Below, piece by piece: positions 6,285 to 13,855 of a DNA stretch of 31,982 bases. Numbering within the stretch: the first letter of the stretch is position 1; each line of letters begins with the position of its first letter. The DNA comes from an uncultured Oscillospiraceae bacterium (GTDB taxonomy: Bacteria > Bacillota > Clostridia > Oscillospirales > Oscillospiraceae). The position numbers and the translations under genes were made by a program. The stretch lies in the NCBI GenBank assembly GCA_900758315.1, contig CAAERF010000612.1:1-31982 (forward strand). The letters run 5' to 3'. The notes under the pieces were generated by a model. The model did no database searches, was not told the origin of the DNA, and saw nothing but the letters and a program-made list of their open reading frames with translations.

Positions 6285-7673
6285 ATGAGCGACAAGAAGA
6301 ACATCCCCTACAAGATCTATCTGGATGAGAATGAGATGCCCAAGGCATGGTACAATGTCCGGGCAGATATGAAGAACAAACCCGCCCCGCTGCTGAATCC
6401 TGGTACGCTCCAGCCCATGACAGCGGAGGAGCTGGCTCCCGTATTCTGCGAAGAGCTGGTCCGCCAAGAGCTGGATGACGACACTGCCTATATCCCCATT
6501 CCCGAGGAGATCCAGGAATTTTACAAGATGTACCGGCCCGCTCCGCTGGTCCGGGCCTACTGCCTGGAGAAGGCGCTGGATACACCCGCGAAAATTTACT
6601 ACAAGTTTGAGGGCAACAACACCTCTGGCTCCCATAAGCTGAACTCCGCCATCGCCCAGGCGTACTACGCGAAAAAGCAGGGCCTGAAGGGCGTCACCAC
6701 CGAGACCGGCGCCGGCCAGTGGGGCACCGCCCTGTCCATGGCCTGTTCCTACTTCGACCTGGACTGCAAGGTGTTCATGGTGAAGGTGTCCTATGAGCAG
6801 AAGCCCTTCCGCCGGGAAGTGATGCGCACCTACGGCGCTAACGTCACCCCGTCGCCCTCCGAGACCACTGCCATCGGCCGCAAGATTCTGGCCGACCACC
6901 CCGGCACCACCGGTTCTCTGGGCTGCGCCATCAGCGAGGCCGTGGAAGTGGCGACCTCCACCCCCGGTTACCGCTATGTGCTGGGCAGCGTGCTGAACCA
7001 GGTGCTGCTCCACCAGTCGGTCATCGGCCTGGAGAGCAAAGCGGCCATGGACAAGTACGGCATCAAGCCCGACATCATCATCGGCTGCGCCGGCGGCGGC
7101 TCCAACCTGGGCGGTCTGATCTCCCCCTTCATGGGCGAAAAGCTCCGGGGTGAGGCCGATTACCGCATCATCGCCGTGGAACCGGCTTCCTGTCCCTCCT
7201 TCACCCGGGGCAAGTACGTCTATGACTTCTGCGACACCGGCATGGTGTGCCCGCTGGCCAAGATGTATACCTTGGGCTCCGGCTTCATCCCCAGCCCCAA
7301 CCACGCCGGCGGCCTGCGCTATCACGGCATGAGTTCCATCCTGTCCCAGCTGTACGCGGACGGCCTGATGGAGGCGGTGAGCGTAGAGCAGACCGCAGTG
7401 TTCCAGGCGGCAGAGCAGTTCGCCCGGGTAGAGGGTATTCTGCCCGCGCCCGAGTCCAGCCACGCCATCCGGGTGGCCATTGACGAGGCCATGAAGTGCA
7501 AGGAGACCGGCGAGGAAAAGACCATCCTGTTCGGCCTGACCGGCACCGGCTATTTCGATATGGTGGCCTACGAAAAGTTCCACAACGGCGAGATGAGCGA
7601 CTATATCCCCACGGATGAGGACCTGCAGGTGGGCTTCGACGGCATTCCGAAGTTCCCCGGCAACGAGTTTTGA
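6285..7673 (+). CDS. trpB: TrpB2-type tryptophan synthase beta chain (TrpB-like PLP enzyme)
   Basis: The 462-residue PLP enzyme joins indole and serine to make tryptophan. Key features are the Schiff-base lysine K118 in NNTSGSHKLNSA, the TETGAGQWG substrate loop and the glycine-rich phosphate loop GCAGGGSN. The extended N-terminus, the length (about 460 instead of 390-400) and the region around KVSYEQKPFRR place it in the TrpB2 group (TIGR01415-like), which often works without TrpA. No trpA or other trp gene is nearby. The ATG at 6285 has AAGGAG at 6270-6275. Control by the Trp T-box supports a real role in tryptophan supply, possibly from salvaged indole. Confidence 0.92.
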   Translation: MSDKKNIPYKIYLDENEMPKAWYNVRADMKNKPAPLLNPGTLQPMTAEELAPVFCEELVRQELDDDTAYIPIPEEIQEFYKMYRPAPLVRAYCLEKALDTPAKIYYKFEGNNTSGSHKLNSAIAQAYYAKKQGLKGVTTETGAGQWGTALSMACSYFDLDCKVFMVKVSYEQKPFRREVMRTYGANVTPSPSETTAIGRKILADHPGTTGSLGCAISEAVEVATSTPGYRYVLGSVLNQVLLHQSVIGLESKAAMDKYGIKPDIIIGCAGGGSNLGGLISPFMGEKLRGEADYRIIAVEPASCPSFTRGKYVYDFCDTGMVCPLAKMYTLGSGFIPSPNHAGGLRYHGMSSILSQLYADGLMEAVSVEQTAVFQAAEQFARVEGILPAPESSHAIRVAIDEAMKCKETGEEKTILFGLTGTGYFDMVAYEKFHNGEMSDYIPTDEDLQVGFDGIPKFPGNEF

Positions 7674-7693
7674 TCGGGTAAATATGATATGAT

Positions 7694-7730
7694 AACGGGT
7701 GTTCCCACAACCTGGGAACACCCGTTTTTT
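7694..7730 (+). terminator. Terminator of trpB
   Basis: A 13-bp perfect stem (7694-7706 with 7714-7726), loop ACAACCT, is followed by TTTT. The T run overlaps the stop codon of the converging MATE gene. Confidence 0.9.
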
Positions 7731-9093
7731 ATGCGTTCTGAACGGCGTCAGCAGGCAGCAGATCCCGTCTCATCTGAACTGCCAGCAGCGCGGCGACCAG
7801 CACCAGCGACAGCACATCGGCTACGGGCTGAGCCCATACAAGGCCGTCCACGCCGAGGAGGGCGCCCATAAGAAAGACTGCGGGGATGTAGATGATGCCC
7901 TGCCGGCAGAGGGAGACGACCAGTGAGGGGGTGGCGGCGCCCATGGCCTGCAGCGTGTTGAGCAGGACATAGAAGGTGCCGAACAGCCAGGAGGTGGACA
8001 GCATAATGCGGGAGAAGCGGATGCCGGACTCCAGCGCGGCGGTATCAGTCAGGAAGAGCTCGACCACAGGCTCCGTGAAGACGAAGCAGAGTGCGGCGAT
8101 GGTGACGCAGAGGATCAGGGCGAAGCCCAGCGAAAACCGGAGGCAGGCGCGGAACCGCCGGTGATATTTGGCGCCATAGCAGTAGCCCAGCAGGGGCTGG
8201 ACGCCCTGTCCCAGACCAATGCCCACCAGAGTGACCACCATCAGAACCTTGGCGGCGACACCGTATGCGGCGATTGCCATATCGCCGTAGGCGGCCATCC
8301 GGGAGTTGGTAATCATCTGCGACAGGCTCATCAGCAGATTGCCCAGGGAGGCGGGGACCCCGATTGCCAGTACGCTGCTGAGAATCCGGTTCGTTACGGA
8401 GAAGTCGCGGAGGCGGATGCTCAGGCTGGATCTGCCCATCCAGAAGTAGAGGAGATAGAACAGCGCGCCGGCTATATTGCCGATCATCGTGGCGATGGCG
8501 GCACCGGCAATGCCCCAGTCCAGCCACAGAATCAGGATGGGGTCCAGAATCACATTCAGCAGATTGCCCAGCAGCGTGCCGCCCATGGCGACGACAGACT
8601 TGCCCTCCGCCCGGATCACATTGGAGTAGCAGTTGGAAATCATGGAGAACACGCCGCAGCCCACCACGATATTCAGGTAGGTTCGGGTATAGTCGATGGT
8701 GTCGGCGCTGGCGCCGAGGAGCACCAGCAGCTCATCCATAAAGAGCCAGAGCAGCGCCATGGCCACGATGCCCACCGCGATACAGGCCCACATACAGAAG
8801 GCGGAGACCTGTTTGGCGTAGTCGCACCGGCCCTCGCCGATGGCGCGGGAGATGACCGACGTGCCGCCGATGCCGAACAGGACGCCCAGCGCCATAAAGA
8901 TCAGGAAAACCGGTGTCGCCAGCGATACGGCGGCGACCATGTAATCGTTGTTGGTCTGGCCGATAAAAAAGGTGTCGGCCAGATTGTAAACCAGTACCAT
9001 CAGCATGGCCGCGATGGCGGGCAGGGCATTTTGCAGCACCGCCTTTGACACAGGCCCTGTGGCGAAGCACTCCATGTTCTGTCTCTGTTTCAT
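7729..9093 (-). CDS. MATE family multidrug efflux protein
   Basis: The 454-residue protein has twelve predicted membrane helices in two related halves and belongs to the MATE family (MepA/DinF-like), which exports drugs or metabolites by cation antiport. Family patterns include NLADTFFIGQ in helix 1-2, GIGGTSVISRAIGEG after helix 2, and VLLNTLQAMGAATPSLVVS in the second half. The start is ATG 9093, with AGGAGG seven bases upstream. It lies 69 bases downstream of a MarR gene on the same strand, and a palindrome (9112-9123) matching the one in the marR promoter sits between them. The substrate is unknown. Confidence 0.9.
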   Translation of the reverse strand: MKQRQNMECFATGPVSKAVLQNALPAIAAMLMVLVYNLADTFFIGQTNNDYMVAAVSLATPVFLIFMALGVLFGIGGTSVISRAIGEGRCDYAKQVSAFCMWACIAVGIVAMALLWLFMDELLVLLGASADTIDYTRTYLNIVVGCGVFSMISNCYSNVIRAEGKSVVAMGGTLLGNLLNVILDPILILWLDWGIAGAAIATMIGNIAGALFYLLYFWMGRSSLSIRLRDFSVTNRILSSVLAIGVPASLGNLLMSLSQMITNSRMAAYGDMAIAAYGVAAKVLMVVTLVGIGLGQGVQPLLGYCYGAKYHRRFRACLRFSLGFALILCVTIAALCFVFTEPVVELFLTDTAALESGIRFSRIMLSTSWLFGTFYVLLNTLQAMGAATPSLVVSLCRQGIIYIPAVFLMGALLGVDGLVWAQPVADVLSLVLVAALLAVQMRRDLLPADAVQNA

Positions 9094-9110
9094 TGTGTCT
9101 CCTCCTAAAA

Positions 9111-9124
9111 AATAGCGCGCTATC
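9111..9124. promoter_or_regulatory. Putative MarR operator upstream of the MATE gene
   Basis: ATAGCGCGCTAT (9112-9123) is a perfect 12-bp palindrome located between marR and the exporter, 18 bases before the exporter ATG. It shares the ATAGC-N2-GCTAT core with the site at 9652-9665. Confidence 0.6.
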
Positions 9125-9162
9125 AATATGGGCGGAAGAAAGCCCGAGCAGGGCTTGACTGC

Positions 9163-9594
9163 TCAGACATTCTTCAAGCCGTTGTTTACCTTTTTCAGCA
9201 GTTCGCGGAAAGACTGCTGCTCTGCTTCTGTCAGCGGGGCCAGCAATCGGGCCTCCGTCTCATCGCGGCACTGGGATACCTCCAGATAAAGGGCGAGGCC
9301 CTTCCCGGTGAGGGAAGCGGTTTTGGCCCTTGCGTCCCACGGACTCTGCTCCATCACGACCAGGTCTTTTTTCACCATCCGGGCCAGCACGCCCGCCACA
9401 GTGGACTGGGCCACATTGAAATGGGCCTCAATTTCCTTCAGCGGCACCTTCTCATGGGGCCTTCCGGCGAGGTAATCCAGATATTCGATCTGGGACAGTG
9501 TGAGCCCGTTGGCCCGCAGCTGGTTGTTGGCTTGTTTGGCGATGCTGTTCACGATTTGCCTCATCAGCATACCGCAGTCGGCAGAGGATGCCAT
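9163..9594 (-). CDS. MarR family transcriptional regulator of the MATE exporter
   Basis: The 143-residue protein has the winged helix-turn-helix of MarR: LTLSQIEYLDYLAGRP, then the recognition helix region VAQSTVAGVLARMVKKDLV, then the wing and a C-terminal dimer helix. MarR proteins repress by binding short palindromes as dimers and let go when a small ligand binds. The start ATG 9594 has AAGGTGAG upstream; an in-frame TTG-type start further up lacks this. Identical-core palindromes lie over its own promoter and upstream of the exporter, so it likely controls both. The ligand is unknown. Confidence 0.9.
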   Translation of the reverse strand: MASSADCGMLMRQIVNSIAKQANNQLRANGLTLSQIEYLDYLAGRPHEKVPLKEIEAHFNVAQSTVAGVLARMVKKDLVVMEQSPWDARAKTASLTGKGLALYLEVSQCRDETEARLLAPLTEAEQQSFRELLKKVNNGLKNV

Positions 9595-9647
9595 TGACTC
9601 ACCTTCGTTTCCTAGTGCGCTGTTATCTTGCCACAAATCTGCGGCGC

Positions 9648-9665
9648 TGTCAATAGCGGGCTATT
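9648..9665. promoter_or_regulatory. marR promoter -35 with overlapping palindromic operator
   Basis: On the minus strand a perfect TTGACA (9653-9648) overlaps the end of AATAGC-CC-GCTATT (9665-9652). A weak -10 (CAAGAT, 9630-9625) lies 17 bases on. The palindrome core repeats at 9112-9123. Confidence 0.6.
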
Positions 9666-9687
9666 ATTTTTGAACGAGCACCTGCCT

Positions 9688-10473
9688 TCAGGAGCGCTCC
9701 GCCAGGTATTCCTCCAGGCAGAGATCCTGCCGGTGGATTTCCATAGCGGCGGTGACGCCCACATAGCGGTAGTGCCAGGGCTCGTTGGAGATGCCGGTGA
9801 TGTCGGTTTTATCCGAGGGATAGCGGCAGATAAACCCGTATTTGTGGGCGTTCTGGTTCAGCCAGTCGTATACTTCGTAGCCGGCGGAGTGGATGCCGTC
9901 GGCGTTGATATCCACGGCCAGGCCGGTCTGATGCTCGCTGGTCCCCGGGAGGGCCACCCAATCCTCCGCCATTTCCCGGGCCCTGGCGTGGGAGTACCCC
10001 TCTGCCTCAAAGGAAGCAATTTTTTCCTCCATCAGGCTCTGCTGTTTCTCGGCGGTCCGGTAGCCCGAGGCCACGATGGGATAGACGCCGTCGGCCCGGG
10101 CGTCGTCGAACATGGCCTGGAGGGCGGGATAAATCCGCTTGTCCACCGACTGTCCGTTGGACAGCTGGGTGGTCTCCACCCGATAGTTTTCCGGCAGGGG
10201 ATTGTCCCGATTGACCAGCAGCAGGTTCCATTCACCCTCATCGCTGGTGGCGATGGGCGGACTGGTGTCCTCATCCTCGGAGGAGGCCGCCACAGCAGAC
10301 AGTGGCCGCAGGGACTGGACCTGATCCCGCAGGCCGCCAAAATTACTGACAAAGAGGGCTCCGATCAGGAGGATGGCCACCAGACAGCCGAACAGGTTGG
10401 CCTGACCCTTGGTGGGTTGGGCGGTGGGCTGCCGGTTCTGGTCGTCGGCCACGGCGAGAAAGGCTTGTTTCAT
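9688..10473 (-). CDS. VanY-type D-alanyl-D-alanine carboxypeptidase
   Basis: The 261-residue protein is an M15B zinc peptidase that trims the terminal D-Ala from peptidoglycan stem peptides. A membrane anchor at about residues 26-46 places the enzyme outside the cell. Zinc ligands are visible as H181 and D188 in SEHQTGLAVD and H234 in EPWHYRYV, with catalytic E231. SGYRT (136-140) holds the conserved arginine. The ATG at 10473 has GAGGAG ten bases upstream. No vanA/vanH/vanX or VanS/VanR genes are present, so it is a general wall enzyme, not part of a resistance operon. It stands alone, with a -10 TATAAT upstream. Confidence 0.92.
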   Translation of the reverse strand: MKQAFLAVADDQNRQPTAQPTKGQANLFGCLVAILLIGALFVSNFGGLRDQVQSLRPLSAVAASSEDEDTSPPIATSDEGEWNLLLVNRDNPLPENYRVETTQLSNGQSVDKRIYPALQAMFDDARADGVYPIVASGYRTAEKQQSLMEEKIASFEAEGYSHARAREMAEDWVALPGTSEHQTGLAVDINADGIHSAGYEVYDWLNQNAHKYGFICRYPSDKTDITGISNEPWHYRYVGVTAAMEIHRQDLCLEEYLAERS

Positions 10474-10534
10474 GACTGCGCACTCCTCTCAAAGTGAAAG
10501 CTGGGATAAGGGATTGGGATTCCCGCTGTCATTC

Positions 10535-10540
10535 ATTATA
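10535..10540 (-). promoter_or_regulatory. Likely -10 box of the VanY gene
   Basis: TATAAT on the minus strand (10540-10535) lies 62 bases before the start codon. The -35 is poor (AAGTTT at 17-base spacing), so the call rests on the -10. Confidence 0.4.
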
Positions 10541-10697
10541 GCAGAAGTACGAGGGCGAAACTTTAATAACTGCCTTGCGTTTTCTTAAAAGAGAGAGCAG
10601 AAATGATTAAGTTTTCCCTAAGATGGTTCAAACGCAAGAGGATGCTTTGATATGAATGAGGCGTGTGGCAGCTTACTGCCCTGGGGAGTTGGGTAAT

Positions 10698-10756
10698 TTG
10701 ACTTGATTTCCCGGTATAATACATGCTATAATTTGACATTATAAACAATGCTATAA
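10698..10756 (+). promoter_or_regulatory. Promoter region and inverted repeat of the first SOD gene
   Basis: TTGACT (10698-10703) and two TATAAT boxes (10715-10720, 10727-10732) are present, but none has ideal spacing. TATAAT-N5-ATTATA (10727-10743) is a perfect inverted repeat, and ATGCTATAA occurs twice (10723-10731 and 10748-10756). The A/T-rich symmetry recalls Fur/PerR-type boxes but has a different half-site spacing. The rest of 10474-10697 shows no gene. Confidence 0.4.
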
Positions 10757-10768
10757 GGAGGGATTGTT

Positions 10769-11395
10769 TTGAGTGAAAATCAACTGTGGGTCAATGAACC
10801 CTTGCCCTATGACTATGACGCACTGGAGCCCTATATCGACGAGCAGACCCTGCACCTGCACCACGACCGGCACCTGCAGAGCTATGTGGACAACTTAAAC
10901 AAAGCCTTGGAGCCCTATCCCGAGCTGCAGAGCCTCCCGTTGGAGCAGTTGCTCCTTGAGGCAGACCAGTTGCCGCCTGAGAAAGGCGTTGCCATTGCGC
11001 GGAATGCCGGCGGCGTCTATAACCACCGCTTTTATTTTGAATGCATGGCGCCCAAGGGGGCGGATCGGCCCGGCGGCGCCCTGGCCCAGGCCATCGATCA
11101 GAGCTTTGGCAGCTTTGCGGCCTTCCAGCAGGCATTTACCACGGCGGCACAGGGCGTGTTCGGTTCCGGGTACGGCTGGCTGGTGTCGGACCGTCAGGGC
11201 CAGCTGAGCATTCTGACCACGGCCAATCAGTCCACGCCGCTGACCGAGGGACTCTGTCCCATCCTGACTGTGGACATGTGGGAGCACGCCTATTATGTGA
11301 AGCACTATAACAAACGGCCGGATTACCTGTCTGACTGGTGGCAGGTGGTCAACTGGCCGGCGACAGAGGCACGGTACGAGGCCTGTCTCCACTGA
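10769..11395 (+). CDS. sodA: Fe/Mn superoxide dismutase, copy 1
   Basis: The 208-residue enzyme converts superoxide to peroxide and oxygen in the cytoplasm. Expected metal ligands are H31 (HLHHDRH), H86 (VYNHRFYF), D169 and H173 (DMWEHAYY); Y39 is the gateway tyrosine. G81/G82 in NAGG with Q154 in TANQ is the Mn-type fingerprint; Fe-type enzymes carry the active-site Gln at the NAGG position. The tryptophan normally found after NHxxF is Phe (F90). Translation starts at TTG 10769, six bases after AAGGAGGG. A second copy at 13158 is about 77 percent identical by my ungapped count. It is monocistronic with its own terminator. Confidence 0.93.
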   Translation: MSENQLWVNEPLPYDYDALEPYIDEQTLHLHHDRHLQSYVDNLNKALEPYPELQSLPLEQLLLEADQLPPEKGVAIARNAGGVYNHRFYFECMAPKGADRPGGALAQAIDQSFGSFAAFQQAFTTAAQGVFGSGYGWLVSDRQGQLSILTTANQSTPLTEGLCPILTVDMWEHAYYVKHYNKRPDYLSDWWQVVNWPATEARYEACLH

Positions 11396-11409
11396 GAACT
11401 GAGAAAAGA

Positions 11410-11440
11410 AAAGCGAAGCACCTGAATGGTGCTTCGCTTT
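11410..11440 (+). terminator. Terminator of SOD copy 1, probably bidirectional
   Basis: A 13-bp stem (AAAGCGAAGCACC at 11410-11422 with 11428-11440) is A-rich on the 5' side and T-rich on the 3' side. The same AAAGCGAAGCA arm occurs after SOD copy 2. It also faces the end of the converging ABC permease gene. Confidence 0.8.
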
Positions 11441-11480
11441 CTGTCTATTAGACGTATTTCCTTCGGAACTATTCCAGTGG

Positions 11481-12128
11481 TTACAGATCCTGGGCCTGAA
11501 AGTCCCGTTTGGCCCGGCAGTAGGCCAGACCGGTGAGCAGGCAGAAGAGCAGGATGCCCACTGCCAGCACGATCAGCTTTTGGGGCAGGTACAGCGGGTC
11601 CCGGGTGTCCAGCTGGTCCCGGAAGAAGGGGAAAATAAATGTGCAGGTCTCCGCAAGTCCGATCCCTACAAAGGTCACCACGCAGGAGATGCCAAAGGAC
11701 TTGCCCACCTTCTGGACATCCTTGTAGTAGAGTCCAAAGAACACCAGATTGAACAGCCCCAGCAGAACAAGGGCGATGCCGAACAGGGCGATGTTGGCGT
11801 CCATGCCCGCCTCGTTGGGAGCCGGATTCAGCCGCTGACGCAGGACGGCGAAAGGAATCGCTAAAGCAACCTGAAACAGCTCCAGCAGGACCACCGTGGC
11901 GAACCGTGCCTTCACCACATCAGTTTTGCCAATGGGCAGGAGGACGGAGTAGAATACGTCGTGAGTTTCCCGGCCGGTGAGGCAGATGAAAAAGACCGCC
12001 AGACTGGTGTAGAAGAACACCACGTAGTAGGGGTAGTTGGGGATCAGCAGCATGGCGGACAGACAGAGAAAGAGAGGCGCGGTGGGGTGCAGGGCCAGCC
12101 GCAGTTCCTTGTGCAGCAGCGTTTTCAT
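11481..12128 (-). CDS. ABC-2 type exporter permease
   Basis: The 215-residue protein has about six hydrophobic segments, beginning after MKTLLHKELRLALHPTAP, a typical start of small ABC-2 permeases. It overlaps the ATPase gene by four bases (ATGA, 12128-12125) and would form the membrane part of the same transporter. Such small BcrA/YtrB-type systems often deal with peptide antibiotics or cell-envelope stress, but the substrate here is unknown. No GntR regulator of the YtrA type is adjacent. The pair is on the minus strand, placed between the two SOD genes. Confidence 0.82.
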   Translation of the reverse strand: MKTLLHKELRLALHPTAPLFLCLSAMLLIPNYPYYVVFFYTSLAVFFICLTGRETHDVFYSVLLPIGKTDVVKARFATVVLLELFQVALAIPFAVLRQRLNPAPNEAGMDANIALFGIALVLLGLFNLVFFGLYYKDVQKVGKSFGISCVVTFVGIGLAETCTFIFPFFRDQLDTRDPLYLPQKLIVLAVGILLFCLLTGLAYCRAKRDFQAQDL

Positions 12129-12973
12129 AGGGATTCCTCCTGTTCCAGGTGGACGATGATGGTCTCCAGATCGGCGGGGCGGACGGTTCCGGGAACTTTG
12201 GCGGCATCCTCCGTCCGGACCAGGGCTGTAAAGCCCTCCTTGCTCCGTTTACAGCCGATCAGCAGAGTGGCATCCGCAGTTTTCCGCTCTGACTTCGTCA
12301 AAGTCACGGCCTGATAACCGGCTACAAAGGGTTTCAGCTCGCCCTGAGCCCGGATACATCCCTTTTGGAGGTAGATCAGATCGTCGGCGCACTTCTCCAG
12401 GTCCGAGATAATGTGGGTGGAGAACAGAATGGTGACGCCGCGCTCCTGAAGGTCCAGAAACAGGTCCAGCAGCTCCTCCCGGGACACCGGGTCCAGCCCG
12501 CTGGTGGGCTCGTCCAGAATCAGCAGCTTCGCCCGGTGGGACAGAGCCAGGGTCAGGGCGTACTTCACCTTCATGCCCTCGGACAGCTGAGCCGGGGTCT
12601 TGCCCTCATCCAGTCCGAACCGGGTCAGACAGTCCCGGTAGGCGGTCTCATCCCAGTTCCGGTAAAAGCGTCGGGTCACGTCGCTGATGACACGGAGTTT
12701 TTTGTTGGGGTAAAAGCTGACCCCGCCGGAGATGTAGCCGATGTCCTGCTTGACGGCCTGTTCCTTGCCCGCAAAAGGGATGCCGTCGAAAAAGGTGATC
12801 TCACCCTGATCCGGGTGCAGAAAGCCCAGAATAGATTTTAAAGCAGTGGTCTTTCCCGCACCGTTGCGGCCCACCAGACCGGTGATCCGGCCCTCCTTCA
12901 GAGAGAAGGAGATGTCCCGTAGCTGAAAGGCGGGGTAGGTTTTGCGGAGATCAGATACCTCTAATATGCTCAT
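12125..12973 (-). CDS. ABC transporter ATP-binding protein
   Basis: The 282-residue protein has Walker A GRNGAGKTT, a signature LSEGMKVKYAL (usual form LSGGQ/LSGGM, here with Glu), Walker B LLILDEPTSGLDP and the switch histidine in STHIISD. The length and the roughly 80-residue C-terminal extension fit exporter ATPases of the BcrA/YtrB type. The start is ATG 12973, with AGGAGG eight bases upstream. The frame extends 12 codons further upstream without a ribosome binding site. It is first in a two-gene operon with the permease. Confidence 0.9.
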   Translation of the reverse strand: MSILEVSDLRKTYPAFQLRDISFSLKEGRITGLVGRNGAGKTTALKSILGFLHPDQGEITFFDGIPFAGKEQAVKQDIGYISGGVSFYPNKKLRVISDVTRRFYRNWDETAYRDCLTRFGLDEGKTPAQLSEGMKVKYALTLALSHRAKLLILDEPTSGLDPVSREELLDLFLDLQERGVTILFSTHIISDLEKCADDLIYLQKGCIRAQGELKPFVAGYQAVTLTKSERKTADATLLIGCKRSKEGFTALVRTEDAAKVPGTVRPADLETIIVHLEQEESL

Positions 12974-13157
12974 GGGCGCGGCCTCCTGTCGTCGCTCGTA
13001 TTTTCTCACGCCTCAAATTGTAGTCCACTTGCGGCCCGATTTCCACCAATCGCAGACGGCATTTTCGGCGCTGTCATGTTACGTTTGGTTGCGCGGCCTG
13101 GGTAGTATGCAAATATGACCGCTCTCCGGCATAGACTGACGGGGAGGAGGGATTACG

Positions 13158-13799
13158 TTGCACGAAACTCAACTGTGGGTCAATGAGCCGCTGCCCTACG
13201 CCTATGATGCGCTGGAGCCGTACATCGACGAGCAGACCATGCACCTGCACCACGACCAGCACTTGCAGGCCTACGTCAACCACTTGAATGAGGCACTGGC
13301 GCCCTTTCCCAAGTTTCAGTGTCTCTCACTGGAGCAGCTGATCTGCATGGCCGGACGACTGCCGCCCAAGGCGGGGGTTCCCATCGCACGGAATGCCGGC
13401 GGCGTCTACAACCACCGCTTTTACTTTGACGGTATGACGCCGGAGGGGCCGGATCAGCCCGGCGGCATTCTGGCCCAGGCCATCGACCGGCGCTTTGGCA
13501 GCTTTGCGGCCTTTCAGCAGGCCTTTGCCGCAGCAGCAGAAGGGGTGTTCGGGTCCGGATACGGATGGCTGGCGTCGGACCGGCGGGGCCAGCTGCGCAT
13601 CCTGACCACGGCCAATCAGGCCACGCCATTGACGGCCGGGCTCTGTCCCATCCTGAACGTGGACATGTGGGAGCACGCCTATTACTTAAAGCACTACAAC
13701 AAGCGGGCGGATTACCTGTCCGACTGGTGGAACGTGGTCAACTGGCCGGCGGCAGAGGCCCGGTACGCGGCCTGTCTCCGGTGCGGTCCGGGACGGTAA
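13158..13799 (+). CDS. Fe/Mn superoxide dismutase, copy 2
   Basis: This 213-residue enzyme is a close paralogue of the SOD at 10769, with the same ligands and the same Mn-type NAGG and TANQ residues. It shares the Phe replacing Trp after NHRFY. The differences cluster at residues 50-75. It ends with a short extra tail (CGPGR). Translation again starts at TTG (13158), eight bases after GGGGAGGAGGG. The upstream region does not repeat the TATAAT-N5-ATTATA element of copy 1, so the two are probably regulated differently. Its promoter is not obvious (a possible TAGTAT -10 at 13103-13108). Confidence 0.92.
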   Translation: MHETQLWVNEPLPYAYDALEPYIDEQTMHLHHDQHLQAYVNHLNEALAPFPKFQCLSLEQLICMAGRLPPKAGVPIARNAGGVYNHRFYFDGMTPEGPDQPGGILAQAIDRRFGSFAAFQQAFAAAAEGVFGSGYGWLASDRRGQLRILTTANQATPLTAGLCPILNVDMWEHAYYLKHYNKRADYLSDWWNVVNWPAAEARYAACLRCGPGR

Positions 13800-13807
13800 C
13801 GCGAAAA

Positions 13808-13839
13808 AAAGCGAAGCATCCCAAACGATGCTTCGCTTT
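13808..13839 (+). terminator. Terminator of SOD copy 2, probably bidirectional
   Basis: A 13-bp stem (AAAGCGAAGCATC at 13808-13820 with 13827-13839) is flanked by A- and T-runs. It is close in sequence to the copy 1 terminator, as if copied with the gene. The converging rny gene ends at 13856. Confidence 0.8.
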
Positions 13840-13855
13840 ACTTGTCTCAGCGTAT

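Noticed and set aside
6231..7721. 496-codon minus-strand open frame opposite trpB
   Set aside because: Shadow of a clearly real PLP enzyme gene with T-box control.
10563..10748. 61-codon minus-strand frame upstream of the first SOD
   Set aside because: It covers the SOD promoter boxes, has no good ribosome binding site, and its translation shows no recognisable pattern.
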